From the NCBI GenBank assembly GCA_044226525.1, contig JBGAGV010000011.1:62001-126000 (forward strand): a stretch of 64,000 nt of DNA, read 5' to 3'. Below are positions 51,669-61,200 of this stretch, in pieces. Numbering within the stretch: position 1 is the stretch's first letter; each line of letters opens with the position of its first letter. The position numbers and the translations under genes are program-made. The notes beneath the pieces are model-generated. The model was not told the origin of the DNA, made no database searches, and worked only from the letters and a program-made list of their open reading frames with translations. The stretch comes from VFJQ01 sp044226525. GTDB lineage: Bacteria; Verrucomicrobiota; Verrucomicrobiia; Chthoniobacterales; Chthoniobacteraceae.

Positions 51669-52589
51669 ATGAATCTTCACTCCGAACCCGCCTTCTCCGA
51701 GGCGCTCACCGACCTTATCGGCGCCGCGCCCGCGGCGACCAATCTGCCGTCCGCCGGCGTCGTGCCCTTCGTCGCGCCGGGCGATTTCATCTCCAGCTAC
51801 AAGCTGCGCGAGAACCCTTTCGCCGACTGCGTGCATCCCGCGTTTTTCTTCCGCACCGAGAGTCACGCGGAGGCTTTTCGCAGCATGTCGCTCGCGGCGG
51901 AATACAAGACCTCGCTCGGCCTCGTCACCGGTCCCAGCGGCACGGGCAAGACGCTGGTGAGCCAGATGCTGCTTCAGCAGTTCAGCGACGCGCGTTACCG
52001 CGTCATCCTCGTGCTCGTCGCGCCCGGTATCAGCAAGACCGGTCTGCTGCGGGAAATTCTCGCCGAGCTCGGCCTCGCGCTGCCCGTCGGCGTGGCGCGC
52101 GTGCAGGATCTCGTGCGCATGCTCAGCAACCACATCATCGAACTCCACGAGCAGGGCCGGCGCCTCGTGCTCGTCGTCGATGAAGCCCACCTGCTCAGTG
52201 CCGATTGCCTGCACGTTGTCCGCACGATCAGCAATATCGAGCTGCCCGAGGAAAAACTCTGCACCTGCCTGCTCTTTGGCGAAGCGCGCCTTTCCGAGCG
52301 GCTCGAACATCCGAGCTACGCGTCGTTGCGCAATCGCATCTATCTCCGTGCCGAACTGCGCCCGCTCAACGCCGCTGAGACGGCGCAGTATGTGAAATAC
52401 CGGCTCATGACCGCCGGGCGTCTCACCGATCTCTTCACGCCCGAAGCGCTTCACCTGCTGCACGAACGCTCCGGCGGCATCCCGCGCACGTTGAACAAAC
52501 TCGCCATGCTCAGCCTCATCGAAGGCGCCGTGCGCGGCGCCACGCTCATCGACGAAACCAAAGTCGTCCTCGCCGCCGCCCGCCTGTGA
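51669..52589 (+). CDS. ExeA/GspA-like AAA ATPase
   Basis: A 306-residue AAA ATPase from ATG 51669. YKLRENPFADCVHPAFFFRTESHAEAF is the typical ExeA opening, Walker A is GPSGTGKT (Lys94), and Walker B is LVLVVDEAHLLS. LRNRIYLRAELRPLNAAETAQYVKYRL and RSGGIPRTLNKLAM give the sensor and lid. There is no C-terminal peptidoglycan-binding domain or membrane helix, unlike Aeromonas ExeA, so it is a cytoplasmic relative. ExeA-type proteins help place the secretin in the cell wall. It follows the MinD-like gene by 32 bp and the two look like an operon. Confidence 0.86.
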   Translation: MNLHSEPAFSEALTDLIGAAPAATNLPSAGVVPFVAPGDFISSYKLRENPFADCVHPAFFFRTESHAEAFRSMSLAAEYKTSLGLVTGPSGTGKTLVSQMLLQQFSDARYRVILVLVAPGISKTGLLREILAELGLALPVGVARVQDLVRMLSNHIIELHEQGRRLVLVVDEAHLLSADCLHVVRTISNIELPEEKLCTCLLFGEARLSERLEHPSYASLRNRIYLRAELRPLNAAETAQYVKYRLMTAGRLTDLFTPEALHLLHERSGGIPRTLNKLAMLSLIEGAVRGATLIDETKVVLAAARL

Positions 52590-52783
52590 CCCCCGGCGAA
52601 CATTCCAAGACCGACCTCCGCCGCGGCCGCATCCGCCCGCAGTCGCAGGATCGCGACCACGCGACGAGCGCGGAGGAGGAAGCCTTTTTGTTCGAGGCCG
52701 GGCCGGTAGAGCAAGCGGCGGGTGGGAAGGAGGAGAGGGAGGGGAAGAATGCGGTGGTGGTGCGGGCGAGGAAGCAGGCGTGA
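52586..52783 (+). CDS. Small hypothetical protein overlapping the ExeA-like gene
   Basis: A 65-residue, charged, probably disordered protein from GTG 52586; the start overlaps the ExeA-like stop (GTGA). The sequence is TPGEHSKTDLRRGRIRPQSQDRDHATSAEEEAFLFEAGPVEQAAG. No family recognised. The coupled start is the main argument for it being real. Confidence 0.45.
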   Translation: MTPGEHSKTDLRRGRIRPQSQDRDHATSAEEEAFLFEAGPVEQAAGGKEEREGKNAVVVRARKQA

Positions 52784-52884
52784 GCCTTCGAGGGCCATCG
52801 CCCCCGATCCTTGTTTACGCGATACCTACGTTCCCCCTGCCGCTACCCGCTTTCCCCTTTTCCTTCCCGCACCCGCTCGCTTAG

Positions 52885-53952
52885 ATGCCCCTCCCTATGT
52901 CCTCCGCTTCTGATTCCATCGGTTTCGCCATCGTCGGCACCGGCATGATCGCCGAGTTCCACGCCAACGCCATTCGTGCCGTCCCCGGCGCCAGGCTCGT
53001 CGGCGCTTACGGAAATGTCGCCGAACAGCGCGCGGCCTTCTGCCAGAAGCACGGCATTCGCGATTTCGGTTCGCTGGAGGAAATCATCGCCTCGCCCGAG
53101 ATTCACGCCGTCACCGTGGCCACGCCGAGCGGCCTGCACGCCGCCGTCGCCGTGCCCGTGCTCGAAGCTGGCAAAGCGGTCCTTTGCGAAAAGCCGATCG
53201 ACGTCACGCTCGAAGCCGTGGACGCCATTCTCGCCGCCGAAAAGAAAGGCAATGGCCGCCTCGCGTGCGTCTTCCAGAGCCGCTTTGGCGCCGGTGCGCA
53301 GCAGCTCAAGAAAGCCGTGGACGCAGGCCGTTTCGGCCGCCTCACCATGTGCAGCGCTTACATCAAGTGGTGGCGCGATCAGGCCTACTACGGCACCAGC
53401 GGCTGGAAAGGCACCTGGAAGCTCGACGGCGGCGGCGCGCTCATGAACCAGGGCGTTCACGCGGTCGATCTCCTGCAATGGCTCGTCGGCCTCCCGGACG
53501 AAGTCGCCGCCTTCCACGCCACCCTCGCGCACACCATGGAAGCCGAGGATACCCTCACCGCCACGCTCAAGTTCCCGCACGGCGCCCTTGGCGTCATCGA
53601 AGCCGCCACCAGCGCGTGGCCGGGCGACGATCTGCAGATTGAAATCGTCGGCGACAAAGGCAGCGCCACCATCGTCAACGACAAGGTCACCCGCTGGGAC
53701 TTCGCCGAGAAACAACCCGGCGACGAAGACGTCCTCAAAAACGAAGGCGCCGGCAAGATTGGCGGCGGCACCGCCGACCCCAAAGCCATCCCGATCGAAG
53801 GCCATCGCCGCCTCATCGAAGACCTCGTAAACGCCATCCGCGAAGGCCGTCCGCCAATGATCCCCGGCACCGACGCTCGCAAAGCCATCGCCCTCATCCG
53901 CGCCTGCTACGAAAGCGCCGCCTCGCGCTCCGTGGTGAAGGTGTCGCGGTAG
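52885..53952 (+). CDS. Gfo/Idh/MocA-family oxidoreductase
   Basis: A 355-residue NAD(P)-dependent sugar or inositol dehydrogenase-type protein. The Rossmann motif is AIVGTGMIAEFHANAI, the EKP motif is CEKPIDVTLEAVDAIL and the C-terminal domain contains GGGALMNQGVHAVDLLQWLVG, where the lysine of EKP and the His of the GVHAVDL segment form the usual catalytic site. Substrates vary widely. The ATG at 52885 or the next at 52897 may be used. It stands alone between the ATPase operon and a repeat-rich spacer. Confidence 0.92.
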   Translation: MPLPMSSASDSIGFAIVGTGMIAEFHANAIRAVPGARLVGAYGNVAEQRAAFCQKHGIRDFGSLEEIIASPEIHAVTVATPSGLHAAVAVPVLEAGKAVLCEKPIDVTLEAVDAILAAEKKGNGRLACVFQSRFGAGAQQLKKAVDAGRFGRLTMCSAYIKWWRDQAYYGTSGWKGTWKLDGGGALMNQGVHAVDLLQWLVGLPDEVAAFHATLAHTMEAEDTLTATLKFPHGALGVIEAATSAWPGDDLQIEIVGDKGSATIVNDKVTRWDFAEKQPGDEDVLKNEGAGKIGGGTADPKAIPIEGHRRLIEDLVNAIREGRPPMIPGTDARKAIALIRACYESAASRSVVKVSR

Positions 53953-53970
53953 CGCTCCGCGCTGCTTTTT
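53951..53970 (+). terminator. Short terminator-like hairpin after the oxidoreductase
   Basis: AGCGC (53951-53955) and GCGCT (53959-53963) form a 5-bp stem, followed by GCTTTTT. The left arm includes the stop codon. The stem is short, so this is tentative. Confidence 0.4.
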
Positions 53971-54129
53971 CTCCCAACTCGCAGGTCATCCTGAGCGAAG
54001 CGCCGCTTCGCGAATCGAAAAGCGTGCCGTCGAACGGATCCCGTGATGTTCGTGCGACGCGCGCCGCAGGCGGCCACCCAGTTTGGATCGATCGTGCCAG
54101 GCAGAAGCTGCTGAGGACCGCGAGGGGGT

Positions 54130-54720
54130 CTAGATCGACCAGCCCAAGGTAGTGAGGCACGAGCGGCCTTGGGAACTTCACGCGATGAACATCAACCCTG
54201 AAAGACGGCGCATCGACGCCCACGCCCTGATTCAACCCTTTCAGGGTTGATGCACGTGGTGGGGATCGGTTCCCAGGGTAGCTCGTGCCTCGCAACCCTG
54301 GGCTGGTTGATTGAATCCCGTTGGGATTGCGCCGCGGCGACGTTCTGGAATCGCAAGGTGGGCGCATCGCTCGGTGCGGCGCCAGGCCTCCCTCGGATGG
54401 CGAGGGCGCGTTTGATCTTTTCTGGGTGTGCATCGCTCGGTGCGGCGCCAAGCCTCCCCGTGAACGCCAACGGCGTTCCATCATCCAGCCCAAGGTTGTT
54501 TCGTTCCAACGAAACTACCTTGGGTCCATCCCACCCAGCCATCCGTTCAACCCTGAAAGGGTTGCACCAACGTGAGCCGGATTGAGGCGGCGGGATATGG
54601 ATCGCGGGCGATTCACCCCCTTTCAGGGTTGGATGGGGGGGCGAGAACCCAAGGGGGTGCTCCAACCCTGGGCTGGATGATCGAATCCCTTCAGGATTCA
54701 AATCCAATCCCACGGGGTCT
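54130..54720. repeat. Gene-free spacer packed with dispersed palindromes and repeats
   Basis: The 873-bp gap from 53953 to 54825 has no convincing gene. It contains several copies of CAACCCTGAAAGG and its complement CCTTTCAGGGTTG (for example at about 54195, 54236, 54548, 54617), the motif AACCCTGGGCTGG (54293, 54661) and AATCCCGTTGGGATT-type hairpins. A 29-nt segment, GCATCGCTCGGTGCGGCGCC plus nine more bases, is repeated at 54364-54392 and 54430-54458. The signature resembles the element at 25.1-25.3 kb. All reading frames across it look like chance. Confidence 0.8.
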
Positions 54721-54825
54721 TCATCCCCCATCCCGAAAAAACCGCCGCAGTGGAGAGTGATCAAAGTCACGCGCTCGGAAGGGAGCGGCCTTCGGAGCGG
54801 CGTCGTGACAGGTCGAGCGCCGTTT

Positions 54826-55701
54826 TCACCGCAGCCCAAAATACTTCTCCGCAAACCGCTTCCCGATCTCGTTCTGCGCGGGCGTGTCGAAGTGGACGTT
54901 GTCGCCGATGTTTGTCTTCAAATCGCGCGCATCCACGCAGGCGGTGTGCGGGCGTTTTGCCGGCAGCGCGAGCAGGATTTGATTCATCGCCTGCTTGTCG
55001 GCTGAGCCCGCTTCGCCCATCTCACCGATGGTGCAGGCGATGAACGGCAGTTCGGGCAGGCCGAGGTCCGCGCGCACGTTGTCCACGAGTTGCAGCAGCT
55101 TCGCTTCATGCACCGGCAATCCGTTCGGTTTCGCATCCGCTTCGCCTTGCAGCCACAGCACCGCGCGGATGCGCGCCTTGGCTGGTGCTGCTGTTTCCAA
55201 CGCGAGCCGCGCCCGGCGCACCGCGTCATCGTAGAGTTTCGCGCCCTTCGCCCAGCGCGCGATCGAAGTCCCTCCGACCGCGCACGGAATCAACCCCACT
55301 CGGACTTTTGCATCGTGCGCCGCAACCGCCTCCGCAAACGCGAGCCCCGGCCCGACGCCCGCGTTGTCCGCGCCCGCGAAGGTCTGCGCATCGCCGACGA
55401 GATGCAGCGGATGCCGCGCGAGATACCAATGGTCGTCCCGCAGATGCATCATCACGAGACGCGGATCGCGCTTCGGTTCATCCGGCATCACCCCGCGTCC
55501 TTTCATGTTCGACTGGCCCATGAGCAGGAACAGATCGAGCCGCTCCGTCCCCTCCGGCAGCGCCGCAATGTCCACCGCTTCCAGCGGCGGATGCGTCGGT
55601 GGTGGCGTCTGCACCTTGCGCCCTGCTTTCGCCTCCTGGGCCGATGAAATCGAGGTGGCGCCAATGAGCGCGGCGAGGAGAGAGAGGAGAATTGTCTTCA
55701 T
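54826..55701 (-). CDS. SASA-type (DUF303) carbohydrate esterase
   Basis: A 291-residue protein started at ATG 55701 (signal MKTILLSLLAALIGATSISSA). The SGNH-like nucleophile block is LFLLMGQSNMKGRG (Ser in GQSNM), with VGLIPCAVGGTSIARW (block II), VLWLQGEAD (block III) and a C-terminal VHFDTPAQNEIG (Asp/His of block V). These are sialate O-acetylesterase/CE6-type enzymes that remove acetyl groups from sugars such as xylan or sialic acid. The protein is exported. A second member lies at 62461. Confidence 0.9.
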   Translation of the reverse strand: MKTILLSLLAALIGATSISSAQEAKAGRKVQTPPPTHPPLEAVDIAALPEGTERLDLFLLMGQSNMKGRGVMPDEPKRDPRLVMMHLRDDHWYLARHPLHLVGDAQTFAGADNAGVGPGLAFAEAVAAHDAKVRVGLIPCAVGGTSIARWAKGAKLYDDAVRRARLALETAAPAKARIRAVLWLQGEADAKPNGLPVHEAKLLQLVDNVRADLGLPELPFIACTIGEMGEAGSADKQAMNQILLALPAKRPHTACVDARDLKTNIGDNVHFDTPAQNEIGKRFAEKYFGLR

Positions 55702-55747
55702 GTGGGGCAACAGGGAACCGGATTTTTCTCCGACTTCGTCCTTCTGA

Positions 55748-56284
55748 TCAACGGCTGAGATGGAGACGTTTCGACAGGTGCGGTCCGAGCTCGAGCGAAT
55801 ACAACTTGTGTGTTTCAATCAGGTAAACCAACGCCAGGTCGTTCATGCGGGCGTGTCCGGCAGGCGTGCCTGAGCCGTAGATGAAAACCGCCTTCGAATC
55901 GCTCGACCAATGCCAGGTGTGCGACGTGCCTGAGCCAGGATCGCTTTCCTGAAGAATCAGCACCGTTTCGAGCGGCCCGGGTGTGTCCCGCGAAAGCGTG
56001 ATCTCGTGATAGTAATTTCTCAGCTCGTGCTGCCGAAGCGTGCACCGTCCGTCGGGCGAGACCGCATCGCCACCCGTCAGAAAGACATGAGGCGCGCCGG
56101 TATTTGAAAACTGGGCGATGCTCAGCAGGTCGGCAAATTCCTCGCCATAGCGAGCCACCTCGGGGTGCGCCTCCCCGCCAGAAATCTTCGCCCCGAACAC
56201 ATAAGGCCGATGATAAATGATCCCCGCGGCAGCGCTCGCGAACGCAACGAAAGTCATCGCGGCCGTGCCGGAGCGTATGCTCAT
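55748..56284 (-). CDS. Exported protein of unknown function
   Basis: A 178-residue protein from ATG 56284 (MSIRSGTAAMTFVAFASAAAGIIYHRPYVFG); the N-terminal hydrophobic stretch is a signal or anchor. The remainder contains EEFADLLSIAQFSNTGAPHVFLTGGDAV and HTWHWSSDSKAVFIYGSGTPAG, suggesting a beta-rich domain. No family recognised. The ATG overlaps the stop of the upstream gene by 4 nt. Confidence 0.55.
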   Translation of the reverse strand: MSIRSGTAAMTFVAFASAAAGIIYHRPYVFGAKISGGEAHPEVARYGEEFADLLSIAQFSNTGAPHVFLTGGDAVSPDGRCTLRQHELRNYYHEITLSRDTPGPLETVLILQESDPGSGTSHTWHWSSDSKAVFIYGSGTPAGHARMNDLALVYLIETHKLYSLELGPHLSKRLHLSR

Positions 56285-56508
56285 GGCCCGCGGAACCACT
56301 CCGAAATCCACCGCCAGAACTCATCGCCGTAACGCATGGCGAGAAGTCCGAGCACCACGGCCACCCCAGCCACCGCCGCCCAGAACCCGCCTGTGAACGC
56401 CGCGACTTCGCGGGCGACGACGAAGAACCCGGCGACCGCTCCAAAGGTAAACCCGCAACCGAAGCGGAGTCCTTTCTCGAAGGCGTCGGGTTCAGGGTTC
56501 TCGTTCAT
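56281..56508 (-). CDS. Small membrane protein (75 residues)
   Basis: MNENPEPDAFEKGLRFGCGFTFGAVAGFFVVAREVAAFTGGFWAAVAGVAVVLGLLAMRYGDEFWRWISEW has two hydrophobic helices and charged ends. ATG 56508 is chosen because it begins a normal-looking protein; the frame upstream to 56625 is open but unlikely. Overlaps the next gene by 4 nt (ATGA). Confidence 0.55.
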   Translation of the reverse strand: MNENPEPDAFEKGLRFGCGFTFGAVAGFFVVAREVAAFTGGFWAAVAGVAVVLGLLAMRYGDEFWRWISEWFRGP

Positions 56509-56539
56509 CGTGGTGGGTCCTGCGGTCAGGGAAGGCGTG

Positions 56540-56938
56540 TCAGGGAAGAGAAATGGTCGCCTCGGTCTGCCATGAGTGGTTGGTCCACCGATAATGCGTT
56601 TCTGTCGATGCGGAGGAAAGTTCAAAGCGTTGACCGCGCGCCGTCACGATGAAGGTGGGGCGCTCCGGACGGCGTGGGACGCTGCCGATGGGTGGGATAA
56701 TGAAAAAGAAGCTGCCCCAGCCGGTGCGAAAGGCTGCGGAGGCGTCGCCACGCGCGTCCGTGACGACGTGCTCCTCGGCGCGAACCGCGCCGTTTTTCGG
56801 ACGCCGAAGAGCGATCGTCAGCGGAAGAGCCGCCTGCCGTGTGTGCACCGTCACCCGATGAGTGGTCACGTTATCGGCCACGCCACCGCAACCCGAAAGC
56901 GACGCGAGCAGCACACCCCCAAACCAAACCCGACTCAC
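56540..56938 (-). CDS. Putative lipoprotein
   Basis: A 132-residue protein from GTG 56938 (MSRVWFGGVLLASLSGCGGVA). The lipobox LASLSGC places the lipid on Cys17. The mature part has VTVHTRQAALPLTIALRRPKNGAV and AFRTGWGSFFFIIPPIG, likely a beta-sandwich domain (carboxypeptidase-regulatory-like). The GTG overlaps the stop of the upstream gene by 4 nt (GTGA), which supports this start over a longer one at 57016. Confidence 0.6.
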   Translation of the reverse strand: MSRVWFGGVLLASLSGCGGVADNVTTHRVTVHTRQAALPLTIALRRPKNGAVRAEEHVVTDARGDASAAFRTGWGSFFFIIPPIGSVPRRPERPTFIVTARGQRFELSSASTETHYRWTNHSWQTEATISLP

Positions 56939-57264
56939 GGCGGAGGCGCGGCGTCGTGCGCGGCTGACGGCGGAGGCGATTCGCTGCGGCGTGGATATCG
57001 TGGGTCCGTGGACCATGCGGCGAGGGTTTCACCTTCATCGGTGGCGCGCAACTCGATGCCGTAGCGGTGGAGCAACGACGTCCGGATGAGTGCGATCGCC
57101 GCGGGGATCAGCATGGGTTGGCCGATCTCGAGGGTCACTTTTGCGTGCAAATCGAGCGCGACGAAGACCCGCGTCGCCGTCAGGCGTTCGTAGAGCGCCA
57201 GGACTTCCCGGAGATTGGCCTGGCGAAAAGCGGCGCCGAGCAGGACGGCAAAAGGTCGTTTCAT
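56935..57264 (-). CDS. Small unknown protein (109 residues)
   Basis: MKRPFAVLLGAAFRQANLREVLALYERLTATRVFVALDLHAKVTLEIGQPMLIPAAIALIRTSLLHRYGIELR has an alpha/beta pattern without a known motif and ends in a proline-rich tail. It lies 27 bp after the SnoaL-like gene. Function unknown. Confidence 0.5.
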   Translation of the reverse strand: MKRPFAVLLGAAFRQANLREVLALYERLTATRVFVALDLHAKVTLEIGQPMLIPAAIALIRTSLLHRYGIELRATDEGETLAAWSTDPRYPRRSESPPPSAAHDAAPPP

Positions 57265-57291
57265 GGGAGGCTGGCCCCGTTGGGCTGGTGG

Positions 57292-57708
57292 CTACTCCGC
57301 GCTCCATGCATTCGCGAAGCCGAGGGTGTCCTCGATATCGAGGAATCGCGTGATGAAGCCGGCGTCGTCGAAGAGGTAGTGGTGGATGACTTCGCCGCGA
57401 ACCGTTTTCCCCGTGGGGCGAATGGCGAGGTCCACGAGCAGGCGCGCGGCGGCCTCGTTGGCCCCTTCCATGACTCCCGCGATCTGGAAGTCTCGCACCT
57501 CGTAGTTCCGGGTAAACAAGCCGAAGTAACGAGCCACGAAATCGTGCCCGTGTCCGGCCTCGTAACAGGGCACGCGGCGAGCGGCGGGCAGGGTGTAATC
57601 GACGTTGGCCGCCCAAAGCACTTCCGGATGGAGGCGCTGAAGAATGGCCGGGATGTCCCCGCGTCCGAAAGCGGCATACAGTTCGTGGATGATCGAGGTC
57701 AGCTTCAT
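57292..57708 (-). CDS. SnoaL-like (NTF2-fold) protein
   Basis: A 138-residue NTF2-superfamily protein. IHELYAAFGRGDIPAILQRLHPEVLW is the standard SnoaL-like opening, and HHYLFDDAGFITRFLDIEDTL closes the cone-shaped fold. Members are isomerases, cyclases or ligand-binding proteins; no role can be assigned. It leads a run of five to six minus-strand genes, several overlapping by 4 nt. Confidence 0.85.
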   Translation of the reverse strand: MKLTSIIHELYAAFGRGDIPAILQRLHPEVLWAANVDYTLPAARRVPCYEAGHGHDFVARYFGLFTRNYEVRDFQIAGVMEGANEAAARLLVDLAIRPTGKTVRGEVIHHYLFDDAGFITRFLDIEDTLGFANAWSAE

Positions 57709-58000
57709 GGGGCTCGTGCGCTGAACTCAACGACGCCGCGGTGTCCCCGGATGCACGCCGGCTTGAAAATTTGCCGGTTCGTGGTAAGTAAGCCGCGTGT
57801 GAAAGTGACGGGTCGGGGCTGGGGAGACGATATGAATAATAATTTCTGATTGCCCGCCGTGCTTTCGCGTCTGTTCTTGGAAAAACTTGCCGTGTCCTCC
57901 CCAAGCGGATTTCGATCGTGCAAACGTGAAGATTCCCATCCCGCCGGTTCGACTGCGCCGCTGGCGCATCCAAGTCGCTGGCGCGCTCCCGTTACTCTGT

Positions 58001-58090
58001 TGATCCGACTTAATCCAACTTGATCCAAGCTCATTTGCCGGGATGTCTCCACCCAGCCAGATCAAGGTGATTCAAGGTAAATCAAGGGAT
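58001..58090. repeat. Two inverted sets of 10-bp-period repeats upstream of the beta-propeller gene
   Basis: The spacer 57709-58239 contains two facing clusters. Left: TGATCCGACT, TAATCCAACT, TGATCCAAGC (58001-58030). Right: ATCAAGGTGA, TTCAAGGTAA, ATCAAGGGAT (58061-58090). Each set has an exact 10-bp period, and the right set is an imperfect reverse complement of the left, with a 30-nt gap. A period of one helical turn suggests protein binding on one face or DNA bending. The rest of the spacer is AT-richer and shows no gene; GTGATAAAAGTTTC near 58160 might hold a promoter. Confidence 0.7.
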
Positions 58091-58239
58091 AGCCGGAGTC
58101 GCCGGGGTAGGGGAGAAAGTCGGGGGAGCTGATGAAGGGTAATACGGTGTCCGTAGTCGTGATAAAAGTTTCAAGACTACCCAATTTGTTGCTTGCCTGT
58201 GTCATGGAAAGACCCACACTCGCCTCCCACTCTGCTGCC

Positions 58240-61200
58240 ATGCGCCCCTCTCGACTTCTCGCCCTTTTGTCATGCTGCTTGATTGCTGCGTCCGCTTCGG
58301 CGGCCGATGCGCAGCCGAAGATCACTCGCATCCGCGGACGAGTCGTCACGGTGACCGTGCCGAACGGATTCGATTCCGTGTCGCTCCAGCGGGTGCGTTC
58401 CATCGCCCGGCCTGGCGCGCGCGCCCAACGGGTGTGGGCCACGGTCGATACGCAGTTCCCGTCGGCTCAATCGACGACGCTCACTTTCCGTCTCACAAAG
58501 CTCACTTCGCGCCGCGTGTTGCGCGTCATCGGTTCGCGCTCGGCGCCGTTGCCCGAGAATTTCCTTTCCGGCAGCACGACCTTCGGTGCCGATACGCTGA
58601 GCCTGTCGAATGCAAAGACCTCGGGTCCGAGCGGCCGGAGTAACGATGTGATGACGCTCAGCGGCACGAGCGTGACCTCCAGCTTTGTCGCCGATACAAA
58701 TGCGACGAACGGACCTGCGCCTTCCGCCCCCGTGGTCGAGAGCGACATCTGGAAGATCGTCGGCGACCGGCTCTATTTCTTCAATCAACTCCGCGGTTTG
58801 CAGGTGATCGACATGAGCAAGCCGGACGATCCCGCGCTGCTCGGCACGCTGCGCATGCCGGCCTCGGGCGAGGATCTTTACGTGGTGGACGAAAACCACG
58901 TTGCCCTGCTCAAGCGCGGCAACGACTACTGGGGCGGGCCGATTTTCTACCTCGGCGGCATCCTCAACCTGCGCATCGCCAACGCCACCACCGGCATCGT
59001 GACGACGACGACGGTGGATGCTGCCGGCGGCGCCATGACGCTGGCGGCTTCGAACACCGCCTCCCTCAGCACCACGCTCCTCCCTTATCAGCAGAGCAAT
59101 CGGCAGAACGAAGTCGTCATCGCCGACGTGAGCGCCGGCGCGCCGCAGCAGGTCGCCAGCGTGCCCTTCAGCGGTGCGCTGCTCGAGAGCCGCATGGTGG
59201 GCCAGGTGCTCTACGTCGCGGCCAGCACGACCAGGACGGTGGATGGCGCCCTGAACTACGGCACGGCCATCACGGCTTTCGACCTGAGCGACCCCGCCAA
59301 TCCGGCCGAGCGCGACTCCGTTTTCATCCCGGGCTGGACCTCGGTCGTCACCGCCACGCCGAATTATTTCATCATCAGCGGCGGTTATCCCAATGCGCTG
59401 CGCCTCGTGGACATCTCGGCGGGCGACGGCACCCTCAAGGAAGTCGGCTCGGTCGCGCCGGAAGGTTACGTGCAGGACAAGTTCAAGATCTCCGTGGACG
59501 GCGACGTGCTCACCGTCCTTTCGCAGGTCTGGCTGCCTTGGGAGTGGGACGGCCAGGGCAACGTCGTCACGCGCGGCGGAGCGTCCACCGTGCTGCAAAC
59601 TTTCTCGCTGGCCGATTCCACGGCGCCGACTGCGCTGGGCCGACTGGTGCTCGCGCCGGGCGAATCGCTCCGCGCCACCCGCTTCGACGGCGACCGCGTC
59701 TACGTCGTCACCTTCGAGCAGATCGATCCGCTCCACATTGTCGATCTGAGCGACCCGGCGAATCCGACCCTCTCCGGCACGGTGGAAGCCCCCGGTTTCT
59801 CCACGTATATCGAGCCGCTCGGCGATCGCCTCGTCACCATCGGCCTCGTCAACTGGCAGCCCGCCGTCTCGCTCTTCGACGTGAGCGATTCGGCCAATCC
59901 AAAGCTCCTCCAGCAACTCTCCCTCGCGGGCAAAAACAACGGCTGGGCCAGCAGCGAAGCGGTCTGGAACGAAAAAGCCTTCAAGGTCCTCGCTTCGCAG
60001 AACCTGATCATGCTGCCGGTTTCCGGTAGCGACTTCACCGACACCGACACCTGGGGTGGTGAATGGTTTTCGCGCGTGCAGTTGATCGATCTCTTCCCCG
60101 ACTCGCTGGTCAAACGTGGGGTCATCGACGCGAGCTTTTCCCCGCGCCGCGCGGATGTGGTGAACGACCGTATCGCTGCCATCTCGCCCTCGAAACTCGT
60201 GGTGGTGAACGCGGACAATCGCGACAAGCCGGCAGTCACTGCCGAAGTGGCCCTCGCATGGAGCGTGGATCGCGTCTTCCACGTGGGCGATTACCTTGTG
60301 GAGATTGGCGGTCCGGCCGATTATACCGGCAAGCCCGCGCCGACGCTCAGCGTGGCCCCTGCGGACAATCCCGACGCGGCGATCGCCGGCCTCGATCTCG
60401 CCCCGCTGGACGTCGTCGGTTCCACCCTGCGCGACGGCACGCTTTACCTCGCGCAACGCGCCTGGCCGCGCTGGTGGATCAGCGATGCGGCCGAGGACAA
60501 GCCCCAGCTCCTCGTCACCGCCTACGACGTGTCCGCGCTGCCGAAGCTGAAGAAACTCTCGCAAGCCAGCGGTCCCGCGCCGCTCGACTCGTGGGGGCAG
60601 CTCACCCCGCTCTGGCCCAGCCCCGGCACGCTCGTGTGGGCGGCGGATCGCGGCTACTTCCTGTGGAATGGCCCGATCTTGTTGAACAACGTCGTCACCC
60701 TCGCTGCCACGACCAACCTCGCGGTGCGGTCCGATGTCGCGACGCTCAATACCGGTGCGGTCGTGGGGAACCGCTACGTCTGGACCGGCCCGAGCAAGCA
60801 ATTCATCTCCTTCAACGTGCGCACGCCGGAGAAGATCGCTTTCGGTTCCTCCATCGAAGTGAAGCCCGCCAGCGCTTCCCAGTTCAGCGCGCCCTTCGCG
60901 CAGGCCGGCCTCGTCTTCGTGAGCGAGCAGAAACTCTACTCGAACGGGGATGGCACCGACGCCGCCGACATCGGGAAACATTTCCTGCGCGTGGTGGAAT
61001 ACACCGAGCCCGCTGCGCCCTTCGTGCGCGACGAGCGCGTGAACATCCCCGGCCGTCTCGTCGGTGTGGCTCGCGAAGGCAAGCTGCTCTATACCGCGGG
61101 TTGCGATTTCAACGTCACCGACGGCACCGTGCTGAACACCGCTGCGTTGCACGCCAGCGCCTTCGACGGCACTGCTGCTCACCTCATCGCCACCCAGGCG

